This document shows, in pieces, positions 17,042-25,610 of a DNA stretch of 64,000 nt. Both the position numbers and the translations under genes were made by a program. Under the pieces are notes generated by a model. The model was not told where the DNA came from and made no database searches. It saw only the letters and a list, made by a program, of their open reading frames with translations. This DNA is from Actinomadura meyerae (GTDB lineage: Bacteria > Actinomycetota > Actinomycetes > Streptosporangiales > Streptosporangiaceae): positions 310,001 through 374,000 of the forward strand of contig NZ_FZOR01000001.1 in assembly GCF_900188445.1 (NCBI RefSeq). The letters are read 5' to 3'. Each line of letters begins with the position of its first letter. Within the stretch, counting starts at the first letter, position 1.

Positions 17042-18568
17042 ATGCGGTATCGCGGTCTCGTGGTGCTGGCGGCGGTCTTGGCGGTCGTGCTCGTGGCGGG
17101 GCTGGCGGCGGGCTGGATGCTGCGGCGCGGGCGGGACGACTCGCCCGAGGAGGTCGCGGCGGGCTTCTTCGACGCCTGGAGCGAAGGGGACCTGGACGGC
17201 ATGCGCGAGCTGGTCTCCGACCCGCCCGGCGACTTCGCCGCGCAGTACATGGCGCTCTCGCGCGGGCTCCAGGTCACGTCGATCAGCGTGGAACCCCGTC
17301 CCGTCGTCCGGTCGGGGAAGGACGCGGCGCAGGCCGCGTTCACCGTCACCCGGGCGCTGGCCGGGCGGGGTTCGTGGACGTTCCAGGCCGTGCTCCGGCT
17401 GGGCCGCGTGGACGGCCGGTGGCGGGTGCTGTGGACGCCCGCGACGCTGTATCCCGGGCTGAAGGGCAAGGGGGCGTGGACGGTCGGCGAGGTCCGCGTC
17501 CCCGCGGTGACGCTCGTCGCGCGCGCCGGCAAGGCGCTGCCCCGGGAGGGGCTGCTCGCGCCCTACCTCGACGCGATCACGACGAACCTCGACGCGGACG
17601 ACGAGCGGGTCGGGTACGCGATCGTGCTGCGGGACGGCGACGCGCCGCCGCGCCGGGTCAAGCTGCTCGGCGTGCCGAAGGGCCGCAAGGTCCGCACGAC
17701 ACTGGACCGGCGGCTGCAGGCGGCGGCGGAGCGGGCGGTCGCGTCCGCTTCCGGCCAGGCCGCGATCGTCGCCGTCCGGCCGGGCACGGGGGAGGTCCTC
17801 GCGGTCGCGGACGGTCTCGGCGGCCTCGGCGCGTTCGCCGGCCGCTACCCGCCCGGCTCGACGTTCAAGGTGGTCACGGCGGGCGGGCTGGTCGCCGACG
17901 GGGCGGGCGCCGGGACCGGCGCCGACTGCCCGGCCTCGGTGGTCACCGCGCAGCGCACGATCCGCAACGACGAGGACCACGCGCTCGGCCGGACGACGCT
18001 GCGCGGCGCGTTCGCCGCGTCCTGCAACACGACGTTCGCGCGGCTGGCGGTGGAGCGGCTCGGCGCGGAGAAGCTGGCGGCGAGCGCGCGCCGCTTCGGC
18101 TTCGGCGCCGTCCTCGCCACCGGCGTCGAGGCGGCCGACGGGAGCTTCCCGGACCCGCGCAGCGGCGCCGAGCTGGCCGAGGCCGCGATCGGGCAGGGCC
18201 GCGTCGAGGCGAGCCCGCTGCTGATGGCGACGGTCGCGGCCGCCGCGGCGGACGGCACCTGGCGCCCGCCCCGGCTGCTGGCGGCGAAGCTGATCCGGGA
18301 GGGCGGTGGGAAGATCCCGGAGTCGCGCCCGGTGCCGGGGGCGGCGGCGCTGCGCACGATGATGCGGGCCGTCGTCACCGAGGGCACCGCGGCCGGGGCC
18401 GGCCTGCCCGGCGGGACCGCCGGCAAGACGGGCACCGCGGAGTTCGCCGGCGGGACGCACGCCTGGTTCATCGGATACCGGGACGGCGTCGCGTTCGCGG
18501 TGTTCGTCCAGGGCGGCGGGTCGGGGCCGAAGGTCGCGGCGCCCCTCGCCGCGACGTTCCTGCGGTAG
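17042..18568 (+). CDS. Class B penicillin-binding protein (transpeptidase) with NTF2-like domain
   Basis: 508 residues, ATG 17042 after GGAGGAGGGG. One N-terminal membrane anchor (about 5-26). Residues 33-140 are an NTF2-like (MecA_N) domain (PEEVAAGFFDAWSEGDLDGM). The transpeptidase domain carries all three active-site motifs: Ser273-Lys276 (GSTFK), Ser327-Asn329 (SCN) and Lys462-Thr-Gly (GKTGTAEF). It should cross-link peptidoglycan outside the membrane. The short dimerisation region and lack of a glycosyltransferase domain make it class B, like PbpA/Streptomyces PBPs rather than FtsI. Downstream lie wall-associated genes, but 300 bases separate them. Confidence 0.92.
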   Translation: MRYRGLVVLAAVLAVVLVAGLAAGWMLRRGRDDSPEEVAAGFFDAWSEGDLDGMRELVSDPPGDFAAQYMALSRGLQVTSISVEPRPVVRSGKDAAQAAFTVTRALAGRGSWTFQAVLRLGRVDGRWRVLWTPATLYPGLKGKGAWTVGEVRVPAVTLVARAGKALPREGLLAPYLDAITTNLDADDERVGYAIVLRDGDAPPRRVKLLGVPKGRKVRTTLDRRLQAAAERAVASASGQAAIVAVRPGTGEVLAVADGLGGLGAFAGRYPPGSTFKVVTAGGLVADGAGAGTGADCPASVVTAQRTIRNDEDHALGRTTLRGAFAASCNTTFARLAVERLGAEKLAASARRFGFGAVLATGVEAADGSFPDPRSGAELAEAAIGQGRVEASPLLMATVAAAAADGTWRPPRLLAAKLIREGGGKIPESRPVPGAAALRTMMRAVVTEGTAAGAGLPGGTAGKTGTAEFAGGTHAWFIGYRDGVAFAVFVQGGGSGPKVAAPLAATFLR

Positions 18569-18870
18569 CCGTCAGAAGAATTGAACCCTTTGCGCCCTTT
18601 CTACGTACTCGTCCGGAGAGTGGAGCGGCCGCCGGATGGGCCGGGGACGGTTTCTTGGACCAATCGCCGTCAAGACGGCTCCTAGGGCGTATGCTCCCGG
18701 AGTGATCGGGCGGGTTCGCCGAGAATCCGTCCGGGGAACGCGGTGGGAGCGAGCGGGCTCCCGCACCGCGGACCCGTGATGTCTCAGCGGAACCGCCGCC
18801 GGGCCCCAGGCCCGGCGGTGCGGAGCCACCGGCGTTCGCCGAGCCCTCCGTCTCCTCCACAGGAGAGGGC
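18569..18870 (+). other. Structured 5' region before the electron-transfer cluster
   Basis: No gene is supported here. On the plus strand two strong hairpins are visible: a GCGGTGGGAGC arm near 18740 pairing with GCTCCCGCACCGC, and CCGCCGGGC with GCCCGGCGG around 18795-18818. GGAGAGGGC before the ATG at 18871 is a ribosome-binding site. Blocks such as CGCCGAGAATCCG and GGGGAAC recall parts of the ydaO riboswitch, but the diagnostic GGTGAATC and GTCAGCTAACC blocks are absent, so I do not assign a class. Confidence 0.45.
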
Positions 18871-20937
18871 ATGGCGCGACGCGATAACGGGCATGCGTCC
18901 CGGGGCGACACGCATGTTTCATCGTGGGCGGAAGCGCCCGCGCGCCCCTCAGCGAGACCGGCGTCCGGTCAGGCGCGCTGGTCCGGTGAGCCGCAGTGGC
19001 CCGAGGGGTCCTGGTGGTCGGAGCAGCCGGACTGGTTCGAGCGCGGGCGCAAGGCGGCCCGCCGCGAATCCGGCCGGCGTGAGGCGAAGCGGCGCGAGGC
19101 CAGGGCCCGCGCGCGGCGCGAGACGGAGGAGCGGCCGGAGCCGCCCGCCAAGCGGCGCGAGGCGCCCGCCGAACGGCGCGAGCCGTCCGCGCGGCGGCGC
19201 GAGGCGCCCGCGAAGCGGCGCGACGGGCGCACCGACCCGTTCGCGGTGCGCAACAAGGGCTCCGGCCGGCCCGATCCCTTCGAGGCCCGCAACCGGCGCA
19301 CCGCCCGCCCGTCCGAGTCCCGCGCGACCCGGAAGGACATCCCGACGGTGCGCCCGGGCGCGCGCACCGCTCCGCCCGCCGCACCACCCGCCCCGCCGGC
19401 TCCCCAGCCCGCGCCGCGGCCCGCCGAGCGCGACGCCCGCACGGCGCAGTTCGACGCGCGGGACGCCCGCGACGCGCGGACGACCGGGTTCGACGCACGT
19501 GACGCGCGCACGGCGCGCCCCGCGCGCGACGCGCGGACGGCCCGGTTCGACGCGCGGTCCGAGGGGGCCGCGCGGCCCCGGCGCCCGGAGCGGCGGCCCG
19601 CCGAGCGGCGGCGCCCGGAGCGGGGACGGCCCGAGCGGCGGCCGCCGCGGTCCGGGCCGAAGGCGCGGCCGCGCCGCGGCCGGCGGCAGAGCGACCGGCT
19701 CGGCATCGGCGCGATCGTGCTGTCCACCGCCGTCGGGCTGTCCCTGCTCGGCATCGCCGAGCGGGCCCTCCTGGACGGCGGGCCGCTCGGCGGCGCTTCC
19801 GGGCCGGTCGGCTCGCAGCGCGCGATCCAGCCGCCGAAGCAGGGCGCGGACGCGCCCGGGCAGCCCCGGCGGCCGGCCGGGCAGCCCGCCGAGGACGGCG
19901 GGACCGGCCCGGCGGCGGACGGCCCGAGCCTGCGGGTGCTCGCCGCGCAGGTCCGCGAGCTGACCCTGAGCGAGCGCGGCGCCGCCGCCCGGCAGGCCTA
20001 CGGCGCGGCTCCGACGCAGCCGCCGATCGTCGGCGCCACCCGGACGAGCGCCGACCGGACCTGGGTGTTCGGCACGACCGCGATCCCCGTCCCCGAGTCC
20101 AGCGCCGCGAACCCGGAGGTCGCGTTCTACGCGGCGCACTGGACCGGGCGGCGGTGGCAGGTCGGGCTGTCCGGCACCGCCGCGTTCGCCACGCTGACCG
20201 CCGGCATGCCGGGGGCCGTGATGCCGGCGGCCGAAGGCGAGATGCTGCGCGAGTACGGGACGGTCACCGCCGGCGGGGCCGCCGCGCTCGTCAACGGCAC
20301 CCGGGCCGGCGACCGGCTGATGCTGCCGTGGAAGATCGGCCAGGTCTGGTCGATGACGACCTCGGACGGCTCCGCCCGCCCGCTGGCCTCGCTCGCGTTC
20401 TCCGGCGGCGACGGCCGCGTCGTCGCCGCCGCCAAGGGCCGGCTCTACCGGTTCTGCGGCAACGCGTCCGGCAACGCGATGGTGATGCTGGTCCACCCGA
20501 GCGGCGTCGCGACGACCTACTACCGGCTGCGGAACGTGACCCGGCTGCGCGACGGCGCCGTCGTCGCGCAGGGCGCCGTGCTCGGGAGCACCGGCACCGA
20601 GCGGCCCTGCGGCGGCGCGGCGGCGCCGCGCGCCGAGGTCGGGTTCGGGCTGCGCGGCGGCACCGGGACCGTGCCGCTGGACGGCGCGCAGGTCGGCGGC
20701 TGGACGTTCCGCGAGCGGGCCAAGCCGCTGCTCGGGTTCGCCGAGCGCGGCGCCCTGCAGGTGCTCCCCGGGGGCCTGATGGCCAACCTCGGCCCCGTCC
20801 CGGCGGCGGAGGAGGAGCCCGCGCCGCCGTCACCGTCCCCCAGCCCCTCGCCGGAGGACGGCGCAGGAACGGCCGCCGCCCCGGCGGCGGCCGCAACCGA
20901 GAACAGGAGTCCGAACGGTGCGAACTCGCAGCAGTGA
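18871..20937 (+). CDS. Membrane-anchored protein with degenerate LytM/M23-like domain
   Basis: 688 residues. The first 270 are disordered and repetitive: blocks of ERREAPAKRRE type (about 90-118) and DARTARFDARDAR type (about 187-228), very Arg-rich. One membrane helix follows (about 277-296), so the Arg-rich part stays in the cytosol. After a Pro/Gly linker the extracellular part (350-620) ends in a LytM/M23-like beta fold (GDGRVVAAAKGRLYRFCGNA, MLVHPSGVATTYYRL, APRAEVGFGLRGG). The zinc ligands expected in HxxxD and HxH are not present (AEVGFG at the HxH place), so it is probably a non-catalytic wall- or partner-binding domain. Its end overlaps the cytochrome gene by 20 bases, making it the first gene of the five-gene unit. 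Confidence 0.75.
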   Translation: MARRDNGHASRGDTHVSSWAEAPARPSARPASGQARWSGEPQWPEGSWWSEQPDWFERGRKAARRESGRREAKRREARARARRETEERPEPPAKRREAPAERREPSARRREAPAKRRDGRTDPFAVRNKGSGRPDPFEARNRRTARPSESRATRKDIPTVRPGARTAPPAAPPAPPAPQPAPRPAERDARTAQFDARDARDARTTGFDARDARTARPARDARTARFDARSEGAARPRRPERRPAERRRPERGRPERRPPRSGPKARPRRGRRQSDRLGIGAIVLSTAVGLSLLGIAERALLDGGPLGGASGPVGSQRAIQPPKQGADAPGQPRRPAGQPAEDGGTGPAADGPSLRVLAAQVRELTLSERGAAARQAYGAAPTQPPIVGATRTSADRTWVFGTTAIPVPESSAANPEVAFYAAHWTGRRWQVGLSGTAAFATLTAGMPGAVMPAAEGEMLREYGTVTAGGAAALVNGTRAGDRLMLPWKIGQVWSMTTSDGSARPLASLAFSGGDGRVVAAAKGRLYRFCGNASGNAMVMLVHPSGVATTYYRLRNVTRLRDGAVVAQGAVLGSTGTERPCGGAAAPRAEVGFGLRGGTGTVPLDGAQVGGWTFRERAKPLLGFAERGALQVLPGGLMANLGPVPAAEEEPAPPSPSPSPSPEDGAGTAAAPAAAATENRSPNGANSQQ

Positions 20938-21808
20938 TGATCCCGCGGTGCCCACCTGGGTGCTGCGCGTCGTGCTCGCCGGCGCGGTGCTGGTGCTCGT
21001 CGGCGCGGCGACCCCGCCGGGAGCGGTCGCGGTCGCGAACGTGCAGTACTTCCTCAACTTCTACGCCGGGGTGTTCGCGCTCGTCTCCTACACCACCGCC
21101 GTGATGTGCGGGCTCCTCGCCACCGAGCGGCTGATCCTGAAGATCCGGCACCGGGTGCTCGCGCAGGCGGTGCACCGCGCCGCCGCCGTGGTGGCGACCG
21201 CGATGCTCGTCGCGCACGTCTCGGTGAAGGTGATGAACGGGCTGGCGCTGCCGGTGCAGGTCGTCGTCCCCGACGGCGGCGCCGTCGGCCTCGGCACGAT
21301 CGCGGCCGAGCTGATGATCCTCGTCCTCGTCACCGGGATGGTGCGGGCCCGGTTCGCGGTCCGCGGCAAGACCTGGATGTGGCGGTCGGCGCACGTGCTC
21401 GCCTACATCGCCTGGCCAATGGCGATCGTGCACGGCCTCATCACCGGCCGGTCCGCGGCGAACTGGGTGGTGCTCAGCTACGTCATGAGCGTGGTGCTGG
21501 TCGTGCTGGCCCTGGTCACCCGCATGATCGTGGTGATCAAGCCGCGGGAGCTGCCGCGCGCGGGCGCCGAGATCGACCCGTTCGGGGTGCCGGACGGCGC
21601 CGGGCGCGCCCGCGACCGGCGCGCGATGGCGGGCCTCGAGCGCGAGGAGGGGCGCGCCGCGGCGGCCGCCCGCGACCTCGGCGGGCGCGACTTCGGCGGG
21701 CGCGACTTCGGCGAGCGGGACGACTACGACGACCCGCGCCGCACCACCCGGGACCCGCGCGGCATGCCGCTCACCGGGCCCGGCCGTGACACCGAGGTCC
21801 TGCGATGA
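20918..21808 (+). CDS. Predicted di-heme membrane cytochrome b (ferric-reductase-like)
   Basis: 296 residues; GTG 20918 follows AGGAG by eight bases and overlaps the previous gene. Six membrane helices at about 13-32, 42-66, 86-106, 124-143, 157-176 and 182-206. Helix 3 has His86 and His100 (13 residues between) and helix 5 has His159 and His172 (12 between). Two helices each with a His pair at this spacing are the signature of the ferric-reductase-like/NOX domain that stacks two b hemes across the membrane. The 90-residue C-terminal tail is charged, with a DLGGRDFGGRDFGERD repeat. Family knowledge says such proteins carry electrons from a cytosolic flavoprotein to an outside acceptor; the next gene supplies a likely flavoprotein. 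The acceptor is unknown. Confidence 0.75.
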   Translation: MRTRSSDDPAVPTWVLRVVLAGAVLVLVGAATPPGAVAVANVQYFLNFYAGVFALVSYTTAVMCGLLATERLILKIRHRVLAQAVHRAAAVVATAMLVAHVSVKVMNGLALPVQVVVPDGGAVGLGTIAAELMILVLVTGMVRARFAVRGKTWMWRSAHVLAYIAWPMAIVHGLITGRSAANWVVLSYVMSVVLVVLALVTRMIVVIKPRELPRAGAEIDPFGVPDGAGRARDRRAMAGLEREEGRAAAAARDLGGRDFGGRDFGERDDYDDPRRTTRDPRGMPLTGPGRDTEVLR

Positions 21809-23316
21809 CCTCGACGGTCACCGTCTCGGGCATCGGCGGCCCCCGCCTGACGCTCGGGTTCGACCGGTTCGACCGGCTCGACATCGACCGGCACCTGGCG
21901 GTGCACGGCAAGCTGCGCGCCCCCGGGCTGGACGAGCTGATCCGCATGGCCGAGCAGGTCGACCTGCGGGGGCGCGGCGGCGCCGGGTTCCCGTTCGCGC
22001 GCAAGCTGATGGCGGTCGCGGCGCGGATCAAGCACCCCACCGCCGACCAGACCGCGCTGCTGCCCGGCGAGCGGGCCGACGAGCGCGGCTCCAGCGAGAA
22101 CGTCGTCGTGGTCGTGAACGGCGCCGAGGGCGAGCCCGGCAGCGCCAAGGACAAGGTGCTGCTCGGCCGGGCCCCGCACCTGGTCCTGGACGGCGCCCAG
22201 ATCGCCGCGTCCGCGCTCGGCACGCAGCGGATCGTCGTGGCCGTCGAGGACGACGAGGCGGCCCGCTCGGTCCGCGCCGCGATCAGCGAGCGGCGGATGC
22301 CGGCCCGCGTGGTGCGGCTGACCGAGCGGTTCATCTCCGGGGAGAGCGGCGCGGTGATCCGCGCGATCAACGGGGAGACGCCGATCCCTCCGGGCGTCAA
22401 GGTCCGCGCGTCCGACTCGGGGGTGGACGGCTTCCCGACGCTGCTGTCCAACACCGAGACGTTCGCGCAGCTCGCGGTGCTGGTCTCGCTCGGCTCGGAC
22501 CTGTACGCCTCCGCCGGGACGGAGGAGGAGCCGGGCACCACGCTCCTCACGATCGGCGGCACCCAGGTGGTGGAGGTGCCGCTCGGCACGCCGTTGCAGA
22601 CCGTCCTCGACCACTGCCAGGTGCCGCCGTCGCCGGGCGTGCTCGTCGGCGGGTACCACGGGATGTGGCTCGGCCCCGCCGGGGTGGCGCGGGCCGTGCT
22701 GTCGCGGGCCGGGATGCGGCGCGTCGGCGGGACGGTCGGCGCGGGCATCATCCTCCCGCTCACCCAGGGCACCTGCCCGCTCGGCGAGGTCACCCGCATC
22801 GCGTCCTACCTCGCGGCGCAGTCCGCCGGGCAGTGCGGCCCGTGCCGGCTGGGGCTGCCGGACGTCGTCCGGTCGCTGAACGCGCTGACGGAGGGCGCCG
22901 GGACGGTGGAGGACGTGCGCCGCGCCGCCGGGGTGGGCCGCGGCCGCGGCGCCTGCACCCACCCGGACGGGACGGCGAAGTTCGTGCTGTCGGCGCTGGA
23001 GGCGTTCGGCGCCGACATCGACGCGCACCGCTGGGGCGGCGGCTGCGGCCTGTCCACCTACGGCGTGCTGCCGCTGCCGGTGCCGGACGGCTCCGAGGGC
23101 CGGGTGGCGATCGACTGGAGCCGCTGCGACGGGCACGGGCTGTGCGCCTACCTCGTCCCCGAACTGATCCAGCTCGACCGGTACGGCTTTCCCGTGGTGC
23201 TCGGCACCGACATCCCGGAATGGCTGGAGAAGGACGTGCAGAAGGCCGTCGCGATGTGCCCGGCATTGGCGCTCCGCGTCGTCGACGGCGTCCCGGGGGC
23301 GTCCTCGCGGCGATGA
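21805..23316 (+). CDS. NuoF-SLBB flavoprotein with C-terminal ferredoxin domain
   Basis: 503 residues, start ATGA-overlapping the cytochrome gene. Residues 40-235 are a NuoF-like FMN/NADH domain (GRGGAGFP at 56-63, NGAEGEPGSAKDK at 105-117). An SLBB segment follows (about 245-320). The iron-sulfur region has SAGQCGPCRLG with Cys344 and Cys347 plus Cys384, but the first ligand of the usual SCGxCxPC motif is Ala341; Cys324 may replace it. Residues 432-490 form a small ferredoxin with only three Cys (Cys441, Cys447, Cys485), which suggests a [3Fe-4S] cluster. It is a fusion not found in complex I itself. I infer NADH oxidation and electron delivery to the membrane cytochrome encoded just upstream. 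Confidence 0.85.
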   Translation: MTSTVTVSGIGGPRLTLGFDRFDRLDIDRHLAVHGKLRAPGLDELIRMAEQVDLRGRGGAGFPFARKLMAVAARIKHPTADQTALLPGERADERGSSENVVVVVNGAEGEPGSAKDKVLLGRAPHLVLDGAQIAASALGTQRIVVAVEDDEAARSVRAAISERRMPARVVRLTERFISGESGAVIRAINGETPIPPGVKVRASDSGVDGFPTLLSNTETFAQLAVLVSLGSDLYASAGTEEEPGTTLLTIGGTQVVEVPLGTPLQTVLDHCQVPPSPGVLVGGYHGMWLGPAGVARAVLSRAGMRRVGGTVGAGIILPLTQGTCPLGEVTRIASYLAAQSAGQCGPCRLGLPDVVRSLNALTEGAGTVEDVRRAAGVGRGRGACTHPDGTAKFVLSALEAFGADIDAHRWGGGCGLSTYGVLPLPVPDGSEGRVAIDWSRCDGHGLCAYLVPELIQLDRYGFPVVLGTDIPEWLEKDVQKAVAMCPALALRVVDGVPGASSRR

Positions 23317-23441
23317 ATTGCGGAGGTGCGGAAAAAGTGACATCTGCCGGACACGGTTGAACCCGGCGCCGGTGCGGTGCGTATTCACGGGCGGACCCGC
23401 GCCGCGTCCGTCGAGAGATCCCGAGAGGAGGAACAGGAACC

Positions 23442-24074
23442 TTGAGGAAATCCTACGGAATGGCTGGGGCGCGCAGGCTCCCGCGCCTGCGCAAGGGGCG
23501 CCTGCTGCTGGTGCTGGCGGCCGTGGCCGCCGTCGGCGCGGCCTTCGCGGTCGTGCTGAACCCGGTCGGCGTGCCCGCCAGCGGCGCGGCCAACCTGGGC
23601 GGCACCGTGCAGACCAAGTGGGGGCCGATGAGCACCCTCGACCGGCAGCTGCTGGTCAAGGTCCGGCAGGCCGGCCTGTGGGAGATACCCGCCGGCCAGC
23701 AGGCGCAGCAGCGCGCCCGGGCGCCCCGCGTGCGGCAGGTCGCCGAGATCATCTGGCAGCAGCACGTCCAGTTGGACGCCGACACCCGCGCCACCGCCGA
23801 GAAGCTCGGCGTGCTGGTGCCGAACGAGCCGAGCGGAAGCCAGAAGAGCTGGCTCCGGGAGATGTCCGGCAAGTTCGGCGGCGACTACGACAAGACCTTC
23901 GTGCTGCGGCTGCGCGCCGCGCACGGCCAGGTCTTCGCGGTCATCGCCAAAGTGCGCGCGCAGTCGGAGAACTCGGTGATCCGCGCGTTCGCCGAGCGGG
24001 CGATGAAATTCGTCAATACGCACATGTCGCTGCTGGAGAGCACCGGCCTGGTGCCCCGGCGGGCCCTGCACTGA
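23442..24074 (+). CDS. Exported DUF4142 (ferritin-like fold) protein
   Basis: 210 residues from TTG 23442, preceded by AGGAACC; ATG 23460 is an alternative. A basic start and a hydrophobic segment (about 23-43) form a signal anchor. The rest matches DUF4142: STLDRQLLVKVRQAGLWEI, VRQVAEIIWQQHVQLDADT, TFVLRLRAAHGQVFAVIAKV and FAERAMKFVNTHMSLLE, a four-helix bundle with conserved His residues. DUF4142 proteins are exported and often occur with redox or stress genes, but no function is proven. It lies 125 bases after the NuoF-like gene in the same direction and is followed by the DUF1996 gene after 37 bases. Confidence 0.85.
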   Translation: MRKSYGMAGARRLPRLRKGRLLLVLAAVAAVGAAFAVVLNPVGVPASGAANLGGTVQTKWGPMSTLDRQLLVKVRQAGLWEIPAGQQAQQRARAPRVRQVAEIIWQQHVQLDADTRATAEKLGVLVPNEPSGSQKSWLREMSGKFGGDYDKTFVLRLRAAHGQVFAVIAKVRAQSENSVIRAFAERAMKFVNTHMSLLESTGLVPRRALH

Positions 24075-24111
24075 TCTGAAATTCCCACCCCCGCAGAGGG
24101 AGACCTTTTCC

Positions 24112-25476
24112 ATGGGACGAAAGAAGAAAGCGTTCGCCGTGCTGGTCCCGGCGCTCGCCCTCATCGCGACCGCGTGCCAGGAGACCCCGGGCGCGGCCGG
24201 GCCCTACGGCCCGGCCACGACCAAGGCGGCCAATCCCGCCGCCTATCCCGGGGCACCGGCCGAGGGCAACGGCATCCCCAACCTCCACGGCCACGGAACC
24301 CGGCCCACGTACGGCACCGGCGGCCAGCAGAACGGCGGCCAGCCCACCGGGGAGCCGACCGGCGACCCGACCGGCGATCCGACCGGCGACCCGGCCGACC
24401 CGGCCGACCCGCCTACCGGCGAGCCCACCGACCCGCCTGCGGACCAGCCCACGGGCGAGCCCACCGACCCGCCCACCGACGTGCCGATGGGCGAGCCCAC
24501 CGACGGCATGGGCGGCGGCGGCCAGGACGGAGACCAGGGCGACGGCGGGGACCAGGGCGAGCAGCCGCCCCCCAACCCGGAACTGCGCGCCGACCAGTTC
24601 GTCGACATCCGCAAGGCGCCCCGCGTCCGGCAGCCGCGCCGCACGCGGCAGGCGTCCACCGGCGTGTTCTCGTCCAACTGCGGCGTGAACGAGGGCCAGG
24701 CGCACAGCAACCCCGACAACGTCCTGGCGGCGCCCGGCGTCGTGAACGGCGCGCACCACATCCACGACTACGTCGGGAACCTCGACACGAACGCGTTCTC
24801 CACCGACGAGACGTTCGCCGCCGCCGGCACGACGTGCACCAACGGCGACAAGTCGGCCTACTTCTGGCCGGTGATCCGGCTGCGCGACGGCCAGGACACC
24901 TCCGACCGGGCGGAGCAGAGCACCGCGGACGGCAACGTCGGCAGCATCGTCACCCCGTCCAGCGTGAAGCTGCAGTTCATGGGCAACCCGCGCAGCAAGG
25001 TCGTGGCGGCGCCGCGGTTCATCCGCATCGCCACCGGTGACGCCAAGGCCGTGACCAACGGGCTCAAGAACGCCCACGCGTCCTGGACGTGCAGCGGCTT
25101 CGAAAACCGGGCGTTCACCGACAAGTACCCGCTGTGCCCGCGGGGCAGCAAGGTCCTGCGCGTGCTGAACTTCCCCGGCTGCTGGGACGGCCAGAACACC
25201 GACAGCGCCAACCACCGCGACCACGTCGCCTTCGCCGACCAGCGGACCGGCGCGTGCCCGCAGGGCTTCCAGGCCATCCCGCAGCTGCGGATGACGCTGG
25301 CCTACAACGTGCCCGCCAAGCCCCTCGCCTTCGCCCTGGACAGCTTCCCCGAGTCGGGCCACGACCCGGTGACCGACCACGGCGACTTCATCAACGTGAT
25401 GGACGACGGGCTCATGCGGCAGGCGGTCAACGCCATCAACAAGGGCGCGCGCACCACGGGCAAGCGCCGGCGCTGA
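24112..25476 (+). CDS. Secreted DUF1996 protein with Gly-Glu-Pro-Thr linker
   Basis: 454 residues, ATG 24112 after AGAGGGAG. Basic KKK and a hydrophobic stretch end in ALIATAC, a weak lipobox, so it is a signal peptide or lipoprotein (Cys22). Residues 70-145 are a low-complexity linker of GEPTGDP/EPTDPP units and a DGDQGDGGDQ run. The rest is DUF1996: NPDNVLAAP, GAHHIHDYVGN with the conserved His cluster, YFWPVIRLRDGQD, NFPGCWDGQNTDSANHRDHVAF and TDHGDFINVMD. DUF1996 is found in secreted actinobacterial and fungal proteins (for example WSC-type), with no known activity; its His and Cys content would suit metal binding. A strong terminator follows, closing the cluster. Confidence 0.88.
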   Translation: MGRKKKAFAVLVPALALIATACQETPGAAGPYGPATTKAANPAAYPGAPAEGNGIPNLHGHGTRPTYGTGGQQNGGQPTGEPTGDPTGDPTGDPADPADPPTGEPTDPPADQPTGEPTDPPTDVPMGEPTDGMGGGGQDGDQGDGGDQGEQPPPNPELRADQFVDIRKAPRVRQPRRTRQASTGVFSSNCGVNEGQAHSNPDNVLAAPGVVNGAHHIHDYVGNLDTNAFSTDETFAAAGTTCTNGDKSAYFWPVIRLRDGQDTSDRAEQSTADGNVGSIVTPSSVKLQFMGNPRSKVVAAPRFIRIATGDAKAVTNGLKNAHASWTCSGFENRAFTDKYPLCPRGSKVLRVLNFPGCWDGQNTDSANHRDHVAFADQRTGACPQGFQAIPQLRMTLAYNVPAKPLAFALDSFPESGHDPVTDHGDFINVMDDGLMRQAVNAINKGARTTGKRRR

Positions 25477-25525
25477 CGCCGCGCCCCGCGCCCGGGAAGC
25501 CCGGAACGCGGGGGAGCGGTCCGGA

Positions 25526-25561
25526 ACGCGGCCGGTGGGGGCGGGGCCTCACCGGCCGCGT
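25526..25561 (+). terminator. Terminator of the electron-transfer cluster
   Basis: Perfect 12-bp stem ACGCGGCCGGTG (25526-25537) with CACCGGCCGCGT (25550-25561), 12-base loop, 50 bases after the DUF1996 stop. It could also serve the opposite direction. Confidence 0.7.
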
Positions 25562-25610
25562 CCGCGCGCCCGTCCGCGCTCCCGGGGGCCGGGCGGCCTA
25601 CGATCGCGGC

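Noticed and set aside
18717..18800. Cobalamin or c-di-AMP riboswitch upstream of the LytM-like gene
   Set aside because: GGGGAAC and GGTGGGA fragments look suggestive, but the diagnostic GCCACTG/CCGCNACTG block of cobalamin RNAs and the GGTGAATC and GTCAGCTAACC blocks of ydaO are missing.
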